From: Streptomyces avermitilis MA-4680 = NBRC 14893
Lineage (GTDB): Bacteria > Actinomycetota > Actinomycetes > Streptomycetales > Streptomycetaceae
DNA length: 64,000 nucleotides
Assembly: GCF_000009765.2 (NCBI RefSeq)
Contig: NC_003155.5
Span: 3,720,001 to 3,784,000 of the forward strand
Reading direction: 5' to 3'
Shown here piece after piece: positions 29,307-38,195 of this stretch. Position numbers and translations under genes: made by a program. How positions within the stretch are numbered: the stretch's first letter is position 1; each line of letters starts with the position of its first letter. Under the pieces are notes generated by a model that worked only from the letters and a program-made list of their open reading frames with translations, did not search any database and was not told the DNA's origin.

Positions 29307-30119
29307 ATGCACCTTCAACCGAGTACGGCCGTCGTGACCGGCGCGGCGAGTGGCATCGGTTTCGCGCTCAGCGCCCGACTGGCACAAGCGGGCGCCAGGG
29401 TCGTGATGACGGACATCGCGGGTGACGGCCTGGCCGGGGCCGTCGAGGAGCTGGCCGCGCACGGCGCGGACGTCACCGCCGTGGTCGCCGACCTCACCGA
29501 CCCGGCCGCGGTTCAGGAGCTGGCCGACACGGCCTTCGGGCGGCTCGGCGACATCGACGTGGTCTGCAACAACGCAGGCGTCGTCGGACCGGTCGGAATG
29601 CCGCTGTGGAGCGTTCCCCTGGACGAGATGCACGCTGTCTTCGACGTCAACTACTGGGCGCACGTCCATGTCGCGCGGGCCTTCGTGCCGCGCCTCCTCG
29701 ACAGCGGGCGCCCCTCGCACCTCGTGCAGACCGCCTCGATGTCCGCGTTCGTCGTCGGCGCGGGTACCGCGTCGTACGCCGCGTCCAAGCATGCGGACCT
29801 GGCCGCGGCCCGAAGCCTTCGGGCGGACCTCGACGGCACTCCCGTGCGGGTCTCGGTTCTCTGCCCGGGGCGGGTCGACACACCGATGACCCGGGGTCTT
29901 GTCGCTCCCCGGAACGCGACCGGGAACACGACGATCAGCGCGGACGAAGCGGCCGACGCGGTGTGGAACGCGCTGGGCTCGGACCGCTTCTACATATTCA
30001 CCAACGCCGATGCCCAAACCAGGCTCGGCGATCAATTCAACGACGTATGGCGCCATCTGGCACGGGAAAAGTACTGGACCGAATCCTCTTCACCGAGCGT
30101 TAACAGTTCTCGCCCATGA
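29307..30119 (+). CDS. ptlF: 1-deoxy-11-beta-hydroxypentalenate dehydrogenase (SDR)
   Basis: 270 aa short-chain dehydrogenase. NAD motif TGAASGIG (11-18), NNAG, catalytic Tyr157 and Lys161 in YAASK. It oxidises the C11 alcohol made by PtlH to the 11-ketone, the substrate for the Baeyer-Villiger enzyme encoded next. Standard length. Confidence 0.92.
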   Translation: MHLQPSTAVVTGAASGIGFALSARLAQAGARVVMTDIAGDGLAGAVEELAAHGADVTAVVADLTDPAAVQELADTAFGRLGDIDVVCNNAGVVGPVGMPLWSVPLDEMHAVFDVNYWAHVHVARAFVPRLLDSGRPSHLVQTASMSAFVVGAGTASYAASKHADLAAARSLRADLDGTPVRVSVLCPGRVDTPMTRGLVAPRNATGNTTISADEAADAVWNALGSDRFYIFTNADAQTRLGDQFNDVWRHLAREKYWTESSSPSVNSSRP

Positions 30120-30176
30120 CCACCGGGTTTCGCGGGCAGAAACCCACCGCACCGATATCTTTATGAGGGAGATACC

Positions 30177-31961
30177 GTGGTGGATATCGAGGCAGTGAGA
30201 GCGAAGTACCGGGAGGAACGCGACAAGCGCGTGCAGGCCGATGGTGGCCGACAGTACCTGAGTGCGCAGGGGGAATTCGCCCATTACGCCGACGATCCTC
30301 ACGCGAAGCCGATCGAGCGGGCTCCCGTTTCCGACGAAGTGGATGTCACCATCATCGGCGCGGGAATCGGCGGACTGCTTCTGGGAGCCCGGCTGCGCGA
30401 GGCGTGCGCATTCGACACCATCCGACTCGTCGACAAGGCCGGGGACGTCGGCGGGACCTGGTACTGGAACCGTTTTCCCGGGCTGCGCTGCGATGTCGAG
30501 AGCTATGTCTACATGCCGCTTCTCGAAGAGCTGGGACGCCTCCCCTCGGAGAAGTACGCGACCGGCGCCGAGATATTCGAGCACTGCCAGGCCATCGCGC
30601 GGACATACGATCTCTATGACGAGGCGTTGCTTCAGACCTCCGTCACCGAGCTGAGCTGGGACGAGGATTCCTCGCGATGGCTGGTGCGCACGGACCGCGG
30701 GGACCTCGTCCGATCACGCTTCGTGGCCATGGCGATCGGGTCCCTGCACAGGCCCAAGCTTCCCTCGATACCCGGAACAGAGGCCTTCCAAGGACACTCG
30801 TTCCACACCAGCCGCTGGGATTTCGCATACACCGGCGGTGACATCTCGGGCGGGCTGGAGAAACTCGGGGACAAGCGGGTCGGAATCGTCGGAACCGGTG
30901 CGACGGCAGTCCAGTGCATCCCGCATCTGGCCGAGTCGGCAGCGCATCTCTACGTCTTCCAGCGGACGCCGTCGACCGTCAGCGTACGAAACAACAGGCC
31001 GACCGACCCGGGCTGGGCGGCGGGGCTCGAACCCGGCTGGCAGCAACGGCGGATGGACAACTTCCATGCGCTGACCTCGGGCGTCGACCAGGACGTGGAC
31101 CTCGTCCAGGACGGCTGGACGGAGATCACCTCCAAGCTCGCCGCGATCCTCCCGAAGTCGGCGGCCGACGCGGACCCGAAGGACATCGGCACCGCCGTCG
31201 AACTCGCGGACTTCCACAAGATGGAGGAGCTGAGGAAACGGGTCGACGCGATCGTCCACGACAAGGACACCGCCGACGCCCTGAAGCCGTACTACCGGCT
31301 CTTCTGCAAACGACCGTGCTTCCACGACGGATATCTGGACACTTACAACCGGCCCAACGTCACCCTGGTGGACACCCAGGGACGCGGAGTGGAGCGCCTC
31401 ACCCCGACCTCCGTGGTGGCCGGCGGCCGGGAATACCCGGTCGACTGCCTCATCTTCGCCTCGGGCTACGAATCCGAATTCGGCGTCCCCTACACGAACC
31501 GCACCGGATTCAGCATAGTCGGCCGGGACGGAATTCGACTGTCCGAGAAGTGGGCCGAGGGCGCCCGCACCTTCCACGGTCTCCAGGTGAACGGCTTCCC
31601 CAACTGCTTCATCCTGTCCAAGGCGCAGTCGGGTCTCCACGTCAATGTGCCGTACATGCTCAATGAGCAGAGCAAACACGTCGCCTACATCCTCAAGGCC
31701 GTGCAGCAGCGCGGTCGGCAGGTGGTGGAAGCATCCGCCACCGGCGAGAAGGAATGGGTGGAGACGATCCTCAGGCTGGCGAACCGGAACCTCGACTTCA
31801 CCGAGTCCTGCACCCCGGGCCTTTTCAACAACGAGGGAAACCCTCGAAATGTGGCCATCCTCAACTCCAGCTACGGAGGCGGATCGGTCGGATTCGTCAA
31901 TATTTTGAAACGGTGGCGAGAGGCGGACGACCTCGCCGACCTCGAATTACGTGAAGGGTAG
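30177..31961 (+). CDS. ptlE: Baeyer-Villiger monooxygenase, (neo)pentalenolactone D synthase
   Basis: 594 aa FAD/NADPH enzyme that inserts oxygen into 1-deoxy-11-oxopentalenic acid to form the lactone. FAD motif GAGIGG (61-66), BVMO fingerprint FQGHSFHTSRWD (204-215), second Rossmann GIVGTGATA. The PenE/PntE and PtlE enzymes differ in which side of the ketone is oxidised, and that cannot be read from motifs. GTG start, with a second GTG adjacent. Codon 591 is TTA (31947-31949), almost at the end. Confidence 0.93.
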   Translation: MVDIEAVRAKYREERDKRVQADGGRQYLSAQGEFAHYADDPHAKPIERAPVSDEVDVTIIGAGIGGLLLGARLREACAFDTIRLVDKAGDVGGTWYWNRFPGLRCDVESYVYMPLLEELGRLPSEKYATGAEIFEHCQAIARTYDLYDEALLQTSVTELSWDEDSSRWLVRTDRGDLVRSRFVAMAIGSLHRPKLPSIPGTEAFQGHSFHTSRWDFAYTGGDISGGLEKLGDKRVGIVGTGATAVQCIPHLAESAAHLYVFQRTPSTVSVRNNRPTDPGWAAGLEPGWQQRRMDNFHALTSGVDQDVDLVQDGWTEITSKLAAILPKSAADADPKDIGTAVELADFHKMEELRKRVDAIVHDKDTADALKPYYRLFCKRPCFHDGYLDTYNRPNVTLVDTQGRGVERLTPTSVVAGGREYPVDCLIFASGYESEFGVPYTNRTGFSIVGRDGIRLSEKWAEGARTFHGLQVNGFPNCFILSKAQSGLHVNVPYMLNEQSKHVAYILKAVQQRGRQVVEASATGEKEWVETILRLANRNLDFTESCTPGLFNNEGNPRNVAILNSSYGGGSVGFVNILKRWREADDLADLELREG

Positions 31962-31973
31962 GTGTCAAGAGCA

Positions 31974-32882
31974 ATGGACATTACGCGGATACCTGGTTCG
32001 GCGATCGGCGCGGTCGTGGCCGGCGCCGACTTTTCAGGCACCATCGACGACACGCAGGTCGAAGAGATCTGGCAGGCCCTCGACCAGCACCTCGTGCTGG
32101 TTTTCCGCGGGCACAAGGATCCCTCGAACGACGACCTCCTCATGTTCGCCCGGCGCTTCGGGCACGTACCGAAGACCGGCCTGACGACCGGTGCCAGCCC
32201 GGATCACAACGAGATCCTCCTCATCTCCAACATCCTCGACGAGAACGGGCAGAAGATAGGCGTCGGCAACGCGGAGTGGATGGACTGGCACACGGACTAC
32301 TCCTTCCGCCCGAGGGTGTCCCGCATCGGCTTCCTGGCGGCGGTCGAGCTACCGCCGTCGGGCGGCGGCCAGACGCTGTTCACCGACATGTACACGGCCT
32401 ACGAATCCCTCCCGGACGACCTCCGGCAGCGCCTGCACTCCTACCGGGCCAGGCATTCGCTCCGGTCCGGCTACGAGGACGTCATCGAGGAGGAGTACCA
32501 GGGCGAGGTCTCCATCGAAGGGCCGACCGCGAAACCGTTCGTGGCCCCCGAGGACGGTACGGCGACGGTCCATCAGCTGATCGCCAGGAACCCGCGGACC
32601 GGCCGCCGCGCGGTGTACGCCAACCCGCTCAACACCAAACGCATCCTCGAACTGGACGTCACCTCCAGCAAGGAGGTGCTCCAGCAGCTGTTCGCCAAGC
32701 CCGGTGAGCCGGAACTGACCTACGCCCACGAGTGGCTCCCCGGTGACATCGTCATGTGGGACCAGTTGGGGACCGTCCACGCCAAACGGGCTTTCGATCC
32801 GACCGAGCGCCGGCTCCTGCGCAAGGTCGTCACGATCTTCGACGACCCGGCGGAGCCGTGGCACCCGGAGGACGCGGCGTGA
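31974..32882 (+). CDS. ptlD: Fe(II)/2-oxoglutarate dioxygenase, TauD family, (neo)pentalenolactone D desaturase/epoxidase
   Basis: 302 aa. TauD fold; the iron motif is HTD in MDWHTDYSF and the distal His lies in LGTVHAKRAF, with Arg in the RRLLRKVV 2-oxoglutarate site. The homologues PenD/PntD convert pentalenolactone D to E and then F by desaturation and epoxidation. The start may be ATG 31974 or GTG 31962, directly after the ptlE stop; the latter has the better spaced GAAGGG. Confidence 0.92.
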   Translation: MDITRIPGSAIGAVVAGADFSGTIDDTQVEEIWQALDQHLVLVFRGHKDPSNDDLLMFARRFGHVPKTGLTTGASPDHNEILLISNILDENGQKIGVGNAEWMDWHTDYSFRPRVSRIGFLAAVELPPSGGGQTLFTDMYTAYESLPDDLRQRLHSYRARHSLRSGYEDVIEEEYQGEVSIEGPTAKPFVAPEDGTATVHQLIARNPRTGRRAVYANPLNTKRILELDVTSSKEVLQQLFAKPGEPELTYAHEWLPGDIVMWDQLGTVHAKRAFDPTERRLLRKVVTIFDDPAEPWHPEDAA

Positions 32883-32933
32883 TGCCGCGCGGGCCGAGGC
32901 GGTGTCACTCGCGCGTCAGCCAGGTCGGCAAGC

Positions 32934-33110
32934 ATGGAACAGACCGTCCGCAGCGGCAACGGGGCCGCAGGCGGCATCCTCGGCCACTCCTCGGCCGGAC
33001 TCCGGAATGACAGGCACGACGGCGCCCTCACACCAGGAGCGGCGCCGCAGCGTTCGTCCACCGTGGACCCCGTGCACCTGGTGGACCCCGTGAAGGGTGT
33101 GGCGTCATGA
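32934..33110 (+). CDS. ptlC: small disordered protein, probable PtlC
   Basis: 58 aa, rich in Gly, Ala, Ser and Asp, beginning MEQTVRSGNGAAGGILG. No known domain. Its TGA overlaps the ATG of ptlB (ATGA), a coupling seen for real genes in this operon, but the ribosome site (AGGTCGG) is weak. The position between ptlD and ptlB matches the unknown gene ptlC as I recall the cluster. Its length equals the N-terminal extension (about 57 aa) that the homologous synthase at 40742-41926 has and PtlB lacks. Confidence 0.5.
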   Translation: MEQTVRSGNGAAGGILGHSSAGLRNDRHDGALTPGAAPQRSSTVDPVHLVDPVKGVAS

Positions 33111-34120
33111 CCGTGACCCCGGAAAGTCTGCACCGCAGCCGCGACGCGATCACACCGGCGTTGCGCACCGCGCTCCACCTGCTCGACGAGGAGACCCGCC
33201 ATCAGGCGGCGTACCACCTCGGCTGGATCGAGGCCGACGGCACCCCGGCGGACGGCGGCGGAGGCAAGGCCGTACGGCCCGCGCTCGCGCTGCTGTCGGC
33301 GCAGGCGGCCGGCGCACCGGCGGAAACCGGCCTGCCCGGTGCGGTGGCCGTCGAACTGGTGCACAACTTCTCGTTGCTGCACGACGACCTGATGGACGGC
33401 GACGAGGAGCGTCGGCATCGACGTACGGTCTGGACGCTGTGGGGCGCCTCGGGCGCGATCCTCACCGGTGACGCGCTGCTGGCGCTCGCGCAGGAGGTGC
33501 TGCTCGACTGCGGGCTGCCCACGGGGGCGGCCGCGGCGCGGCTGCTCGCCCGCACCACCCGCGACCTCATCCGCGGGCAGGTGCAGGACGTGGCGTTCGA
33601 GCGGCGGGCCCATGTGCCGATCGAGGAGTGCGTCGACATGGCGGCCGGCAAGACCGGCGCGCTGCTGTCGGCCAGCGCCGCGATCGGTGCCGTACTGGCC
33701 GGCGCGCCGGTGACCACCGTCGACGCCCTGGCGCTCTACGGGCAGCAGGTGGGCCTCGCCTTCCAGCTGACCGACGACGTCCTCGGCATCTGGGGCGACC
33801 CGGCTGTCACCGGCAAGTCGGTCCACTCCGACCTGCGGGCCCGCAAGAAGTCGCTGCCGGTCACGTACGCGCTCAACCAGGGCGGGACCGTGAGTGTCGA
33901 GCTGGCCACCTGGCTCTCCGCACCAGGCGAGCCCGACGAGGCAGAGCTGCGCCGGGCGGCCGACCTGGTGGCGGCGGCCGGCGGCCGCGACTGGGCCACC
34001 GCCGAGGCGGCCCGGCGCATGGCGCTCGGGGAGGCCGCGCTGCGCGGCGTCGACCTGGACGCCGCGGCGCGCGACGAGCTCATCGCCCTCGGACACTTCG
34101 TCGTCGACCGGGAGGTGTGA
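33107..34120 (+). CDS. ptlB: farnesyl diphosphate synthase (polyprenyl synthetase family)
   Basis: 337 aa. Condenses IPP with allylic diphosphates to give FPP for PtlA. First Asp motif DDLMD at 93-97 in LLHDDLMDGDEERR; second at 223-231, LTDDVLGIWGD; LGWIEADGTP N-terminal box. It is clearly paralogous to the encapsulin-linked synthase at 40742-41926 but has no disordered N-terminal extension. Start overlaps the probable ptlC stop. Confidence 0.92.
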   Translation: MTVTPESLHRSRDAITPALRTALHLLDEETRHQAAYHLGWIEADGTPADGGGGKAVRPALALLSAQAAGAPAETGLPGAVAVELVHNFSLLHDDLMDGDEERRHRRTVWTLWGASGAILTGDALLALAQEVLLDCGLPTGAAAARLLARTTRDLIRGQVQDVAFERRAHVPIEECVDMAAGKTGALLSASAAIGAVLAGAPVTTVDALALYGQQVGLAFQLTDDVLGIWGDPAVTGKSVHSDLRARKKSLPVTYALNQGGTVSVELATWLSAPGEPDEAELRRAADLVAAAGGRDWATAEAARRMALGEAALRGVDLDAAARDELIALGHFVVDREV

Positions 34121-34121
34121 G

Positions 34122-34466
34122 GTGGCGAGCGCCGCCGGCCGGACACCCGCCCGGCCCGCGGCCGACGCTCCGCGGGCCAGGCCGGCCGACGCTCCGCGGC
34201 CCGAGTCGGCCGGCGCTGCGCGGCCCGAGTCGGGCCACGGCCCCGAACCCTGCCGAGCCGTCGCCGAAGCCCTGCCCGCAGCGTCCGGAACCGCCCCACG
34301 CACACGCACACGCACACGCACGGGGGCAGGCAACGCCGCCCGCCCTCGTACGACCACCCCCACCGCAGGCAGCGCCGCCCGCACCCGTACGACAGCCACC
34401 ACCGCCCTCCCCACCGCAGGCAGCGCCGCCTGCTCCCGGCGGATGTCCGCGACCGGCAGGCCGTGA
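34122..34466 (+). CDS. low-complexity repeat protein between ptlB and ptlA (candidate)
   Basis: 114 aa from GTG one base after the ptlB stop, with GGGAGG 7 bases upstream, so it would be efficiently coupled. Composition is Ala/Arg/Thr/Pro; PADAPR and AARPESG units come first, then RTRTRTRT from a CGCACA repeat, then AGSAARTRTT-type units from three 40-50 bp imperfect repeats (34325-34440). Two other frames are also open, so coding is not proven. The rest of the spacer, 34467-34724, has no clear gene and ends in the ptlA ribosome site AGGAG. Confidence 0.35.
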   Translation: MASAAGRTPARPAADAPRARPADAPRPESAGAARPESGHGPEPCRAVAEALPAASGTAPRTRTRTRTGAGNAARPRTTTPTAGSAARTRTTATTALPTAGSAACSRRMSATGRP

Positions 34467-34724
34467 CCAGCCGGCTCGGCGCCCGCGGGTGTCCCCGCTG
34501 GTGCCCCGGAAGGCCCGCCCGGTCGTGACCGTCGTTCAGCCCTCCACCGCTCAGGCCGCCTTGCGCCGATCCCACCCCCGGAGGCGCCCGCTCCCTCCTC
34601 ACGGGTTCCCGCCGCGCCCGGCCCGGCCGGCCCGTCGAACCCCCCGTGCCGAAACGCTTCCTCACCCGTCGCGGACCGGCATGGCACGCCTGTGACCCAC
34701 AACAGCCCCCCCAGGAGACCCGCA

Positions 34725-35735
34725 ATGCCCCAGGACGTCGACTTCCACATACCGTTCCCCAGCCGTCGCAGCCCCGACTTCGAGCGGGCCAGGGCCGACC
34801 ACCTCAGCTGGCCCCGCGCGCTCGGCCTCATCGGCACCGACGCCGCCGCCGAGCGCCACAGCCGGGGCGGCTACGCCGATCTGGCCGCCCGCTTCTACCC
34901 CTCGGCCACCGGAGCCGACCTCGACCTGGGCGTCGACCTGATGTCGTGGTTCTTCCTCTTCGACGACCTCTTCGACGGGCCGCGCGGCGAGGACCCCCAG
35001 GAGACCAGGAAGCTCACCGACGCCGTCGCCGCCGCGCTCGACGGCCCCCTGCCCACGTCGGCGCCGCCCATCGCCCATGGTTTCGCCGACGTGTGGCGGC
35101 GCACCTGCCAGGGCATGTCCCCCGCCTGGCGCGCGCGCTCCGCCCGGCACTGGCGCAACTACTTCTCCGGATACGTCGACGAGGCGGTGAGCCGCCACCT
35201 CAACACCCCCTACGACTCGGCCGGTCACTACCTCGCCATGCGCAGGCAGACCATCGGCGTGCAGCCCACCGTGGACCTGGCCGAGCGCAGCTGCCACTGC
35301 GAGGTGCCCCAGCGGGTGTTCGACAGCGCCGTGCTGTTCGCGATGCTCCAGATCGCCACCGACACCAATCTGATCCTCAACGACATCGCCTCCCTGGAGA
35401 AGGAAGAGGCCCGCGGCGAGCTGAACAACATGGTCTTCATCCTGATGCGCGAGCACGGCTGGACGCGCGGCCGCAGCATCGCGCACATGCAGGACGGAGT
35501 CCGCACCCGCCTCGAACAGTTCCTGCTCCTCGAGGCCTGCCTGCCGAAGGTCTACGACACCTTCGAGCTCACTGCGCAGGAGCGCGAGAGCGCGGAGAAG
35601 TACCGGATGGACGGGGTGCGTTCGGTGATCCGGGGGTCGTACGACTGGCACCGCAGCTCGGGCCGGTACGCCGCCGACTACGCGATCGCCGCCAGCTACC
35701 AGGGCTACCTCGAGGAGCTGGGCAGCACGCTGTAG
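34725..35735 (+). CDS. ptlA: pentalenene synthase
   Basis: 336 aa class I sesquiterpene cyclase converting FPP to pentalenene. DDLFD at 80-84, NSE metal motif NDIASLEKE at 219-227, Phe76/Phe77, and Trp308-His309 in SYDWHRSS, all at the positions known for pentalenene synthase. AGGAG lies 7 bases before the ATG. 604 bases separate it from ptlB, an unusually large gap in this operon. Confidence 0.97.
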   Translation: MPQDVDFHIPFPSRRSPDFERARADHLSWPRALGLIGTDAAAERHSRGGYADLAARFYPSATGADLDLGVDLMSWFFLFDDLFDGPRGEDPQETRKLTDAVAAALDGPLPTSAPPIAHGFADVWRRTCQGMSPAWRARSARHWRNYFSGYVDEAVSRHLNTPYDSAGHYLAMRRQTIGVQPTVDLAERSCHCEVPQRVFDSAVLFAMLQIATDTNLILNDIASLEKEEARGELNNMVFILMREHGWTRGRSIAHMQDGVRTRLEQFLLLEACLPKVYDTFELTAQERESAEKYRMDGVRSVIRGSYDWHRSSGRYAADYAIAASYQGYLEELGSTL

Positions 35736-35791
35736 CCGCCCAGGAGTTGACCAGCGCACGGAGCCAGCAATCGAGGAAGTCGAGGATTCCG

Positions 35792-37141
35792 ATGTCCCAG
35801 CACACCTTCGTCGCCGGAACGGCCCCCGGGGCCGTGCCCGTAGTGGGGCACGCCTGGCAGATGATGCGCCGCCCCCTGCACTTCATGTCCTCGCTGTCCG
35901 CGCACGGCGACCTGGTGAAGATACGCATTGGCCCGACGTCCGCCTATGTGCCCTGCCACCCCGAGCTGCTGCGGCAGGTACTGACCAACGACCGCGTCTT
36001 CGACAAGGGAGGAGTGTTCTACGACCGCGCCCGGGACATCGCCGGCAACGGTCTTGTCACCTGCCCCTACCGCGACCACCGCAGGCAGCGGCGCCTGATG
36101 CAGTCGGCCTTCCAGCGCACGCAGCTGGAGCGGTACTCCACGGCGATGCGCGCGGAGATCGACGCCACGGCGGCGCGGTGGCACGACGGCACGGTCATCG
36201 ACGCCTTCCCCGAGCTGTACGGGATGGCGCTGCGCACCGTGGCCCGCACGCTGTACTCCACCCCGGTCACCGAGGAACTGGCACAGCGCGTCGAACAGGC
36301 CTTTGACACCGTACTCAACGGGCTCTTCCGCCAGATGTTCCTGCCCCACTCCCTGCGGCGGCTGCCGACCCCGGCCAACCTCCGCTACCGCAACAACCTG
36401 CGCTTCCTGCACGACACCGTGCAGGACCTGATCACCGAGTACCGGCGGGACGACACCCAGCGCGACGACCTGCTGTCCGCGCTGCTGGCGTCCCGTGACG
36501 AGGACGGCGGACGGCTGGGCGACACGGAGATCCACGACCAGGTCATCACCGTGATGGCGGCCGGAACCGAGACGGTCGCCGGCACCCTCACCTGGATCTT
36601 CCATCTGCTCTCCCGGCATCCCGAGATCGAGGCGAGGCTGTACGAGGAGATCGACACCGTCCTAGACGGAAAGCCCCCGCACTGGGACGACCTGCCGAGC
36701 CTGTCCCTGACGGACCGGATCATCACCGAAGCGCTCCGGATGTATCCGCCGGCCTGGATCTTCACCCGGCTCACCGCGTCGGACGTCGACCTCGCGGGGG
36801 TGCGCCTGCCCGAGGGCACCACCATCGTCTTCAGCCCCTCCTCCGTGCAGCGTCACTCGGAGGCCTACGACGACGCGTCCCGGTTCGACCCCGACCGCTG
36901 GCTGCCCGACCGCACCTCGGCCGTCGCCCGGCAGGCGTTCACGGCGTTCGGCACCGGCGCGCGCAAGTGCATCGGCGACCTGTTCGCGCGGACCGAGGCC
37001 ACCCTCGCGCTCGCCACGATGCTGAGCCAGTGGCGGGTCACCGTGGAGCCCGACGCGGACGTCCGGCCCGTCGCCCTGGCCACCGTGTACCACCCGCGCC
37101 GCCTGCGCCTGCGGCTGACGGCCCGTACGCCGGGTCAGTAG
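35792..37141 (+). CDS. ptlI: cytochrome P450, pentalenene C13 oxygenase (CYP183 type)
   Basis: 449 aa. Oxidises pentalenene at C13 through the alcohol and aldehyde. Oxygen-binding helix AAGTETVAGTLTW, ExxR in EALRMYPPAWI, heme loop FGTGARKCIGD with ligand Cys393. No ferredoxin or reductase gene is adjacent. This is the only P450 in the window; the final-step P450 of pentalenolactone producers (PenM/PntM) is absent. ATG at 35792 is the start of the family N-terminus. Confidence 0.95.
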   Translation: MSQHTFVAGTAPGAVPVVGHAWQMMRRPLHFMSSLSAHGDLVKIRIGPTSAYVPCHPELLRQVLTNDRVFDKGGVFYDRARDIAGNGLVTCPYRDHRRQRRLMQSAFQRTQLERYSTAMRAEIDATAARWHDGTVIDAFPELYGMALRTVARTLYSTPVTEELAQRVEQAFDTVLNGLFRQMFLPHSLRRLPTPANLRYRNNLRFLHDTVQDLITEYRRDDTQRDDLLSALLASRDEDGGRLGDTEIHDQVITVMAAGTETVAGTLTWIFHLLSRHPEIEARLYEEIDTVLDGKPPHWDDLPSLSLTDRIITEALRMYPPAWIFTRLTASDVDLAGVRLPEGTTIVFSPSSVQRHSEAYDDASRFDPDRWLPDRTSAVARQAFTAFGTGARKCIGDLFARTEATLALATMLSQWRVTVEPDADVRPVALATVYHPRRLRLRLTARTPGQ

Positions 37142-37200
37142 CCGGGAGACGACGCGGCTCGTGCCGGGGCGTTGTCGGTGCCCCGTGCCATCCTGATGGC

Positions 37201-37662
37201 ATGGCGAATCTGGAGGACCTGGTCAGGTTGCGGAAGGCGCGCGACCGGATGGACCGCGAGTACGCCGAGCAGCTGGACATAGCGGCGCTCGCGCGGACGG
37301 CGCTGATGTCGCCGGGCCACTTCCAGCGCAGCTTCCGGGCGGCCTTCGGCGAGACGCCGTACAGCTATCTGATGACGCGGCGGATCGAGCGGGCGAAGGC
37401 GCTGCTGCGGCGGGGCGACCTGACGGTGACGGAGGTCTGTCTGGCCGTGGGGTGCACCTCGCTGGGCTCGTTCAGTTCGCGCTTCACGGAGCTGGTGGGC
37501 GAGACGCCGAGCGCGTACCGGGCGCGGTCGCACGAACACGGGGCACCCATCCCGCCGTGCGTGGCGAAGGGCCTCACCCGCCCGAGACGGGGCCGCCCCG
37601 TGTACGGGCGGGCAGATACGGCAGGCGGGACATGGACGACAGGGCCTAGCGTGACCTCATGA
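37201..37662 (+). CDS. short AraC-family transcriptional regulator
   Basis: 153 aa, essentially the two-HTH AraC DNA-binding domain (about 20-110) without a ligand domain: DIAALARTALMSPGHFQRSF and VTEVCLAVGCTSLGSFSSRF. The stop overlaps the ATG of the following VOC gene. AraC/glyoxalase pairs are common in Streptomyces, the regulator controlling its partner. As I recall the ptl cluster this is one of ptlK-ptlM; a role in the lactone pathway is not shown. Confidence 0.87.
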   Translation: MANLEDLVRLRKARDRMDREYAEQLDIAALARTALMSPGHFQRSFRAAFGETPYSYLMTRRIERAKALLRRGDLTVTEVCLAVGCTSLGSFSSRFTELVGETPSAYRARSHEHGAPIPPCVAKGLTRPRRGRPVYGRADTAGGTWTTGPSVTS

Positions 37663-38093
37663 ACATGGACACCGATCCGGGCGTGATGCTCTCGCAGTGC
37701 TTCATCGCCGTCGACGACCACGACAAGGCACTCGCGTTCTACCGTGACGTCCTCGGCCTGGAGGTCCGCAACGACGTGGGCTTCGAGGGCATGCGCTGGG
37801 TGACGGTCGGCTCGCCGCTCCAGCCGGACGTGGAGATCGTCCTGGAGCCGCCGGGGGCGAACCCGGACGCGTCCGAAGCGGACCGGCAGGCGATGGCCGA
37901 GCTGCTGGCCAAGGGCATGCTGCGGGGGGTCATCTTCTCGACGCCGGACTGCGACGCCCTGTTCGCCCGCGTCGAGGCGTCCGGCGCCGAGGTCCTGCAA
38001 GAGCCCATGGACCAGCCGTACGGCGTGCGCGACTGCGCCTTCCGCGATCCGGCGGGCAACCTCCTGCGCTTCAAGCAGCGCTCCGCCGCCTGA
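37659..38093 (+). CDS. VOC (glyoxalase/bleomycin resistance) family protein
   Basis: 144 aa, one VOC beta-alpha-beta module pair: CFIAVDDHDKALAFYRDVLGLEV, then DCAFRDPAGNLLRFKQ. Metal-site Glu/His residues are partly present. Translationally coupled to the AraC regulator. Might detoxify or bind a reactive electrophile; substrate unknown. Confidence 0.85.
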   Translation: MNMDTDPGVMLSQCFIAVDDHDKALAFYRDVLGLEVRNDVGFEGMRWVTVGSPLQPDVEIVLEPPGANPDASEADRQAMAELLAKGMLRGVIFSTPDCDALFARVEASGAEVLQEPMDQPYGVRDCAFRDPAGNLLRFKQRSAA

Positions 38094-38195
38094 CGCGGAA
38101 ACCTCGTTGCGCGGGCGGGCCGGGCGGGAGACGGTACGAGGCCATGTACACGGTGGGGGGCCATGGCCCCCGTCCGGCCCGGCAGGGAGCGATCC

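Noticed and set aside
33628..34695. Alternative Pro/Arg-rich frame through the ptlB-ptlA spacer
   Set aside because: It is a shadow of ptlB for its first half and has no start or ribosome site in the spacer. The frame starting at GTG 34122 is better supported.
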